Shown here: one piece after another, positions 39,272 to 41,152 of the stretch
Layout: each line of letters starts with the position of its first letter
Position numbering within the stretch: position 1 is the first letter of the stretch
Source of the DNA: Eubacteriales bacterium
GTDB taxonomy: Bacteria; Bacillota; Clostridia; Lachnospirales; Lachnospiraceae
Length of the DNA: 41,152 nucleotides
Assembly: GCA_030524125.1 (NCBI GenBank)
Contig: JAUNHB010000015.1
Span: 1 to 41,152 of the forward strand
Direction of reading: 5' to 3'
Made by a program: the position numbers and the translations under genes
The notes under the pieces: generated by a model
Database searches by the model: none
Seen by the model: only the letters and a program-made list of their open reading frames with translations
Told to the model about the DNA's origin: nothing

Positions 39272-40645
39272 ATGATTCGGATCCGGATTCCCGAAAAAGT
39301 AAACAGGATCATCGGCACACTCGCCGCGGCAGGGCACGAAGCCTATGCCGTCGGCGGGTGTGTTCGCGATGCGCTCCTTGGCCGGGAGCCGGCGGACTGG
39401 GACATCACCACCTCCGCCTCCCCCTGCGAGGTCAAGGCGCTGTTCGGGAGGACCATCGACACCGGCATCCAGCACGGCACCGTGACGGTCATGCTGGGGC
39501 GGGAGGGCTTCGAGGTGACTACCTACCGGGTGGACGGAGCCTACGAGGACTGCCGCCATCCGAAGGAGGTCACGTTCACTAAAAGTCTTCTGGAGGATCT
39601 GAAGCGGAGAGACTTTACGATCAACGCCATGGCTTACAGCGAGGACGGAGGGCTGGTGGATGCGTTTGACGGCACGGGGGATCTGGAGCGCGGCGTGATC
39701 CGCTGCGTGGGCGAGGCGCGGGAACGCTTCACGGAGGACGCTCTGCGGATGCTGCGGGCCGTGCGCTTTGCGGCGCAGCTTGGATTTTCGCTGGATGAGG
39801 ATACGGGCGCGGCGATCCGGGAGCTCTGCGGGAATCTCGGGAAGGTCAGCGCCGAGCGGATCCAGACGGAGCTTGTGAAGCTTCTGGTCTCGCCGCATCC
39901 GGAACGGCTCCGGGACGCATGGGAGCTTGGGATCACGGCGGTGGTGCTGCCGGAATTTGACGCGTGCATGGCCTGCGGCCAGAACACCCCTCATCATATG
40001 GGTTCGGTGGGAGAGCACACGATCCGGGCGCTGCAGGAGGCCGAACCCGACCGGATCCTGCGCCTGACCATGCTGCTCCACGACGTGGGGAAGCCGCAGA
40101 CAAAGACCGCCGGCGAGGACGGCACGGACCATTTCTACTGCCACGCGGAGGCGGGGGAGGAGCTGGCCGGAAAGATCCTGCGGCGGCTCAAGTTCGACAA
40201 CGATACGGTCCGACAGGTGAAAAAGCTGGTGCGCTGCCACGACGACGAGCCGGCGCTCACCCCTGCGGGCGTGCGCCGGGCGGCCAACCGGATCGGCGAG
40301 GAGCTCTTTCCTCTTTATTTAAAGGTGCGCCGGGCGGACATTATGGCGCAGAGCCCGGAGACGAGGCCGGAGAAGCTTGCGCGCCTTACACGGACGGAGG
40401 AGCTTTACCGGCAGATCCTTGAGGAGAAGAACTGCTTTACGCTGAAGCAGCTTGCGGTCACGGGCAGGGACCTGATAGAAGCCGGGATCCCGGCGGGCCC
40501 GGAACTGGGGGCGATCCTCGGAACGCTTCTGGAGCAGGTGATCGAGGAACCGGAGAAAAATGAGAGAGTCCGTCTTCTGGACGAGGCGAAAAAACAGTAT
40601 CAGAACGGAGCGGGAAGGACTGCCGCCGGGAGTGACGGGCTTTGA
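39272..40645 (+). CDS. cca: CCA tRNA nucleotidyltransferase with HD domain
   Basis: 457 residues. AYAVGGCVRDALLGREPADWDIT (from residue 25) holds the nucleotidyltransferase GG and the metal-binding D42 and D44. KRRDFTINAMAY is the neck motif, and RFTEDALRMLRAVRFAAQLGF follows. An HD domain begins around LRLTMLLHDVGKPQTK, as in many Firmicute and proteobacterial members with phosphatase/phosphodiesterase activity. The enzyme adds or repairs the 3' CCA of tRNAs; the tRNA at the left end of this window lacks an encoded CCA, so such an enzyme is needed. ATG 39272 follows the proS stop by one base with a weak ribosome site, implying coupling. Ends just before repeat A copy 2. Confidence 0.94.
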   Translation: MIRIRIPEKVNRIIGTLAAAGHEAYAVGGCVRDALLGREPADWDITTSASPCEVKALFGRTIDTGIQHGTVTVMLGREGFEVTTYRVDGAYEDCRHPKEVTFTKSLLEDLKRRDFTINAMAYSEDGGLVDAFDGTGDLERGVIRCVGEARERFTEDALRMLRAVRFAAQLGFSLDEDTGAAIRELCGNLGKVSAERIQTELVKLLVSPHPERLRDAWELGITAVVLPEFDACMACGQNTPHHMGSVGEHTIRALQEAEPDRILRLTMLLHDVGKPQTKTAGEDGTDHFYCHAEAGEELAGKILRRLKFDNDTVRQVKKLVRCHDDEPALTPAGVRRAANRIGEELFPLYLKVRRADIMAQSPETRPEKLARLTRTEELYRQILEEKNCFTLKQLAVTGRDLIEAGIPAGPELGAILGTLLEQVIEEPEKNERVRLLDEAKKQYQNGAGRTAAGSDGL

Positions 40646-40660
40646 AAAAGCCAGACACCC

Positions 40661-40729
40661 CGGCGGATCGGAATCATGTCGCTAAAGCGACCCGCCGCAG
40701 GCGAAGAATCCTGCGTCGCAGGATTCTTT
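40661..40729 (+). repeat. Structured extragenic repeat A, copy 2, with terminator
   Basis: Nearly identical to 178-247: CGGCGGATCGGAATCATGTC, then the GTCGC-TAAA-GCGAC hairpin (40678-40691), CCCGCCGCAGGCG and a terminator stem AGAATCCTGC (40705-40714) with 40718-40727. The T run is short (TTT). It lies 15 nt after cca and probably ends its transcript. Confidence 0.75.
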
Positions 40730-40742
40730 CCTGCATCAAGAT

Positions 40743-40770
40743 TCTATTTTCCGGGATTCCCTCATACATA
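40743..40770 (+). promoter_or_regulatory. Possible sporulation sigma-E-type promoter before the CotS-like gene
   Basis: CATACATA (40763-40770) matches the sigma-E -10 pattern CATACANT at 7 of 8 positions. TCTATTT (40743-40749) stands 13 bp upstream as a loose -35. Supported by the spore-coat nature of the downstream gene. Weak evidence alone. Confidence 0.35.
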
Positions 40771-40807
40771 TAGAAGGTACGAAACGACCAATGTATGGGG
40801 GGAGTCT

Positions 40808-41152
40808 ATGAACGAGAGAGATTTGCAGGTATTGGAGCAGTATCCGTTTACCGTGAACGGAAGCTGGCGCACCAGAGGGGCGTTCCTTCTGGATACCAGC
40901 GAGGGGCGCCGGCTCATACGGGAAGCGCCGGGGAGCGCATATAAGCTTGCACGGGAGCAGGAGCTTCTGGAGCATCTGCGCAGGCGCGGCTATCTGGTGG
41001 ACCGGATGGAGCCGGACAGCGAAGGAAAGCTGGCCGGATCGTACCGGGAAGGCGAGTTTTTTATAGTGAAGGAATATGTGGAGGGCCGGGAGTGCGATAC
41101 CCGCAGCGAGAACGAGCTTTTGAAGGCGGCGGCCCTGCTGGGGGAGCTGCAC
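40808..41152 (+). CDS. CotS-like spore coat / aminoglycoside-phosphotransferase-fold protein, 3' end outside window
   Basis: The first 115 residues are present, starting MNERDLQVLEQYPFTVNG, with GGGGGGAG just before the ATG. TRGAFLLDTSEGRRLIREA and KLAREQELLEHLRRRGYLVDR, then EGEFFIVKEYVEGRECD and ALLGELH, follow the beginning of CotS/CotI spore-coat kinases: the ATP-lid strands and the conserved E..L..HL helix. The usual length is about 330 residues, so two thirds are missing. Catalytic residues lie beyond the window. Members are made in the mother cell and placed on the spore coat; some phosphorylate coat proteins. Confidence 0.8.
   Translation, partial: MNERDLQVLEQYPFTVNGSWRTRGAFLLDTSEGRRLIREAPGSAYKLAREQELLEHLRRRGYLVDRMEPDSEGKLAGSYREGEFFIVKEYVEGRECDTRSENELLKAAALLGELH

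Noticed and set aside
37240..39318. 692-codon open frame antisense to proS and ktrA
   Set aside because: The same GC effect applies: the sense strand encodes well-recognised proteins, and no start with a ribosome site fits.
1..41152. CRISPR array or prophage
   Set aside because: No regularly spaced direct repeats of 24-40 bp and no capsid, terminase, integrase or cas-like proteins were seen on either strand.

Overview
The window is a chromosomal segment of a GC-rich, spore-forming member of the Clostridia. A Lachnospiraceae-like gut anaerobe is my best guess. The grounds are strong AGGAGG-type ribosome sites, spmB, a CotS-like gene, Spo0A-type boxes, KtrAB, the eukaryote-like short ProS, a TSCPD-domain protein and DUF4367/ECF-sigma type genes. 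No 16S or other decisive marker is present, so the genus is open.

Layout. 1-500: the 3' part of tRNA-Lys(CUU), a 21-bp perfect palindrome, a structured extragenic repeat with a terminator, and the remnant of a small XRE regulator. 498-1538 (-): threonine aldolase. 1843-8274 (+): a catabolic operon with TRAP transporter dctPQM, a two-subunit transketolase and an SDR dehydrogenase, then a terminator and a FadR/GntR-type regulator. No kinase or isomerase is present, so the substrate is unknown.

8271-22028: a large tellurium-resistance-like (Ter) stress island built from two divergent arms that share a 115-bp promoter region. The minus arm encodes a StiP/PRTase_1 protein, a PRTase-TRSP protein and a HpcH/HpaI-like C-C bond lyase. 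The plus arm encodes an intracellular trypsin/HtrA-like protease whose N-terminus looks like one unit of YceG, then YceG itself (apparently three such units), TelA, three TerD paralogues, a Ca2+-type P-ATPase and a HAD phosphatase. The families suggest Ca2+/metal stress sensing coupled to synthesis of a nucleoside-like metabolite. The protease fusion, and the Ca2+ pump standing where TerC is usually found, are the most unusual parts and the best candidate for an undescribed system.

22078-31529: a mixed stretch. It holds spmB, a GIY-YIG protein, an HD phosphohydrolase, an orphan soluble histidine kinase with three Spo0A-like boxes at exact 10-bp spacing upstream of its promoter, a HIT protein, a frameshifted ECF sigma gene, murG (-), a DUF4367-type putative anti-sigma gene whose base composition changes abruptly mid-gene, an AT-rich secreted-protein gene, a TSCPD protein, mtnN, and an AlbA_2/Schlafen-like regulator preceded by an array of AGTGAA boxes. 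A family of hairpin repeats with GGCTGAA(C/T)-type ends is scattered through this part. One copy supplies the spmB stop codon, one sits in the mtnN leader, and one appears to supply a -35 box.

31665-41152: mostly housekeeping. It holds a low-complexity membrane protein, pgi, an RluA-type pseudouridine synthase overlapping tail-to-tail with an AI-2E/YtvI-type permease, ktrB-ktrA, proS, cca, a second copy of the structured repeat seen at the left end, and the 5' part of a CotS-like spore-coat kinase cut by the window end.

All calls come from reading the sequence and translations. No database search was run.
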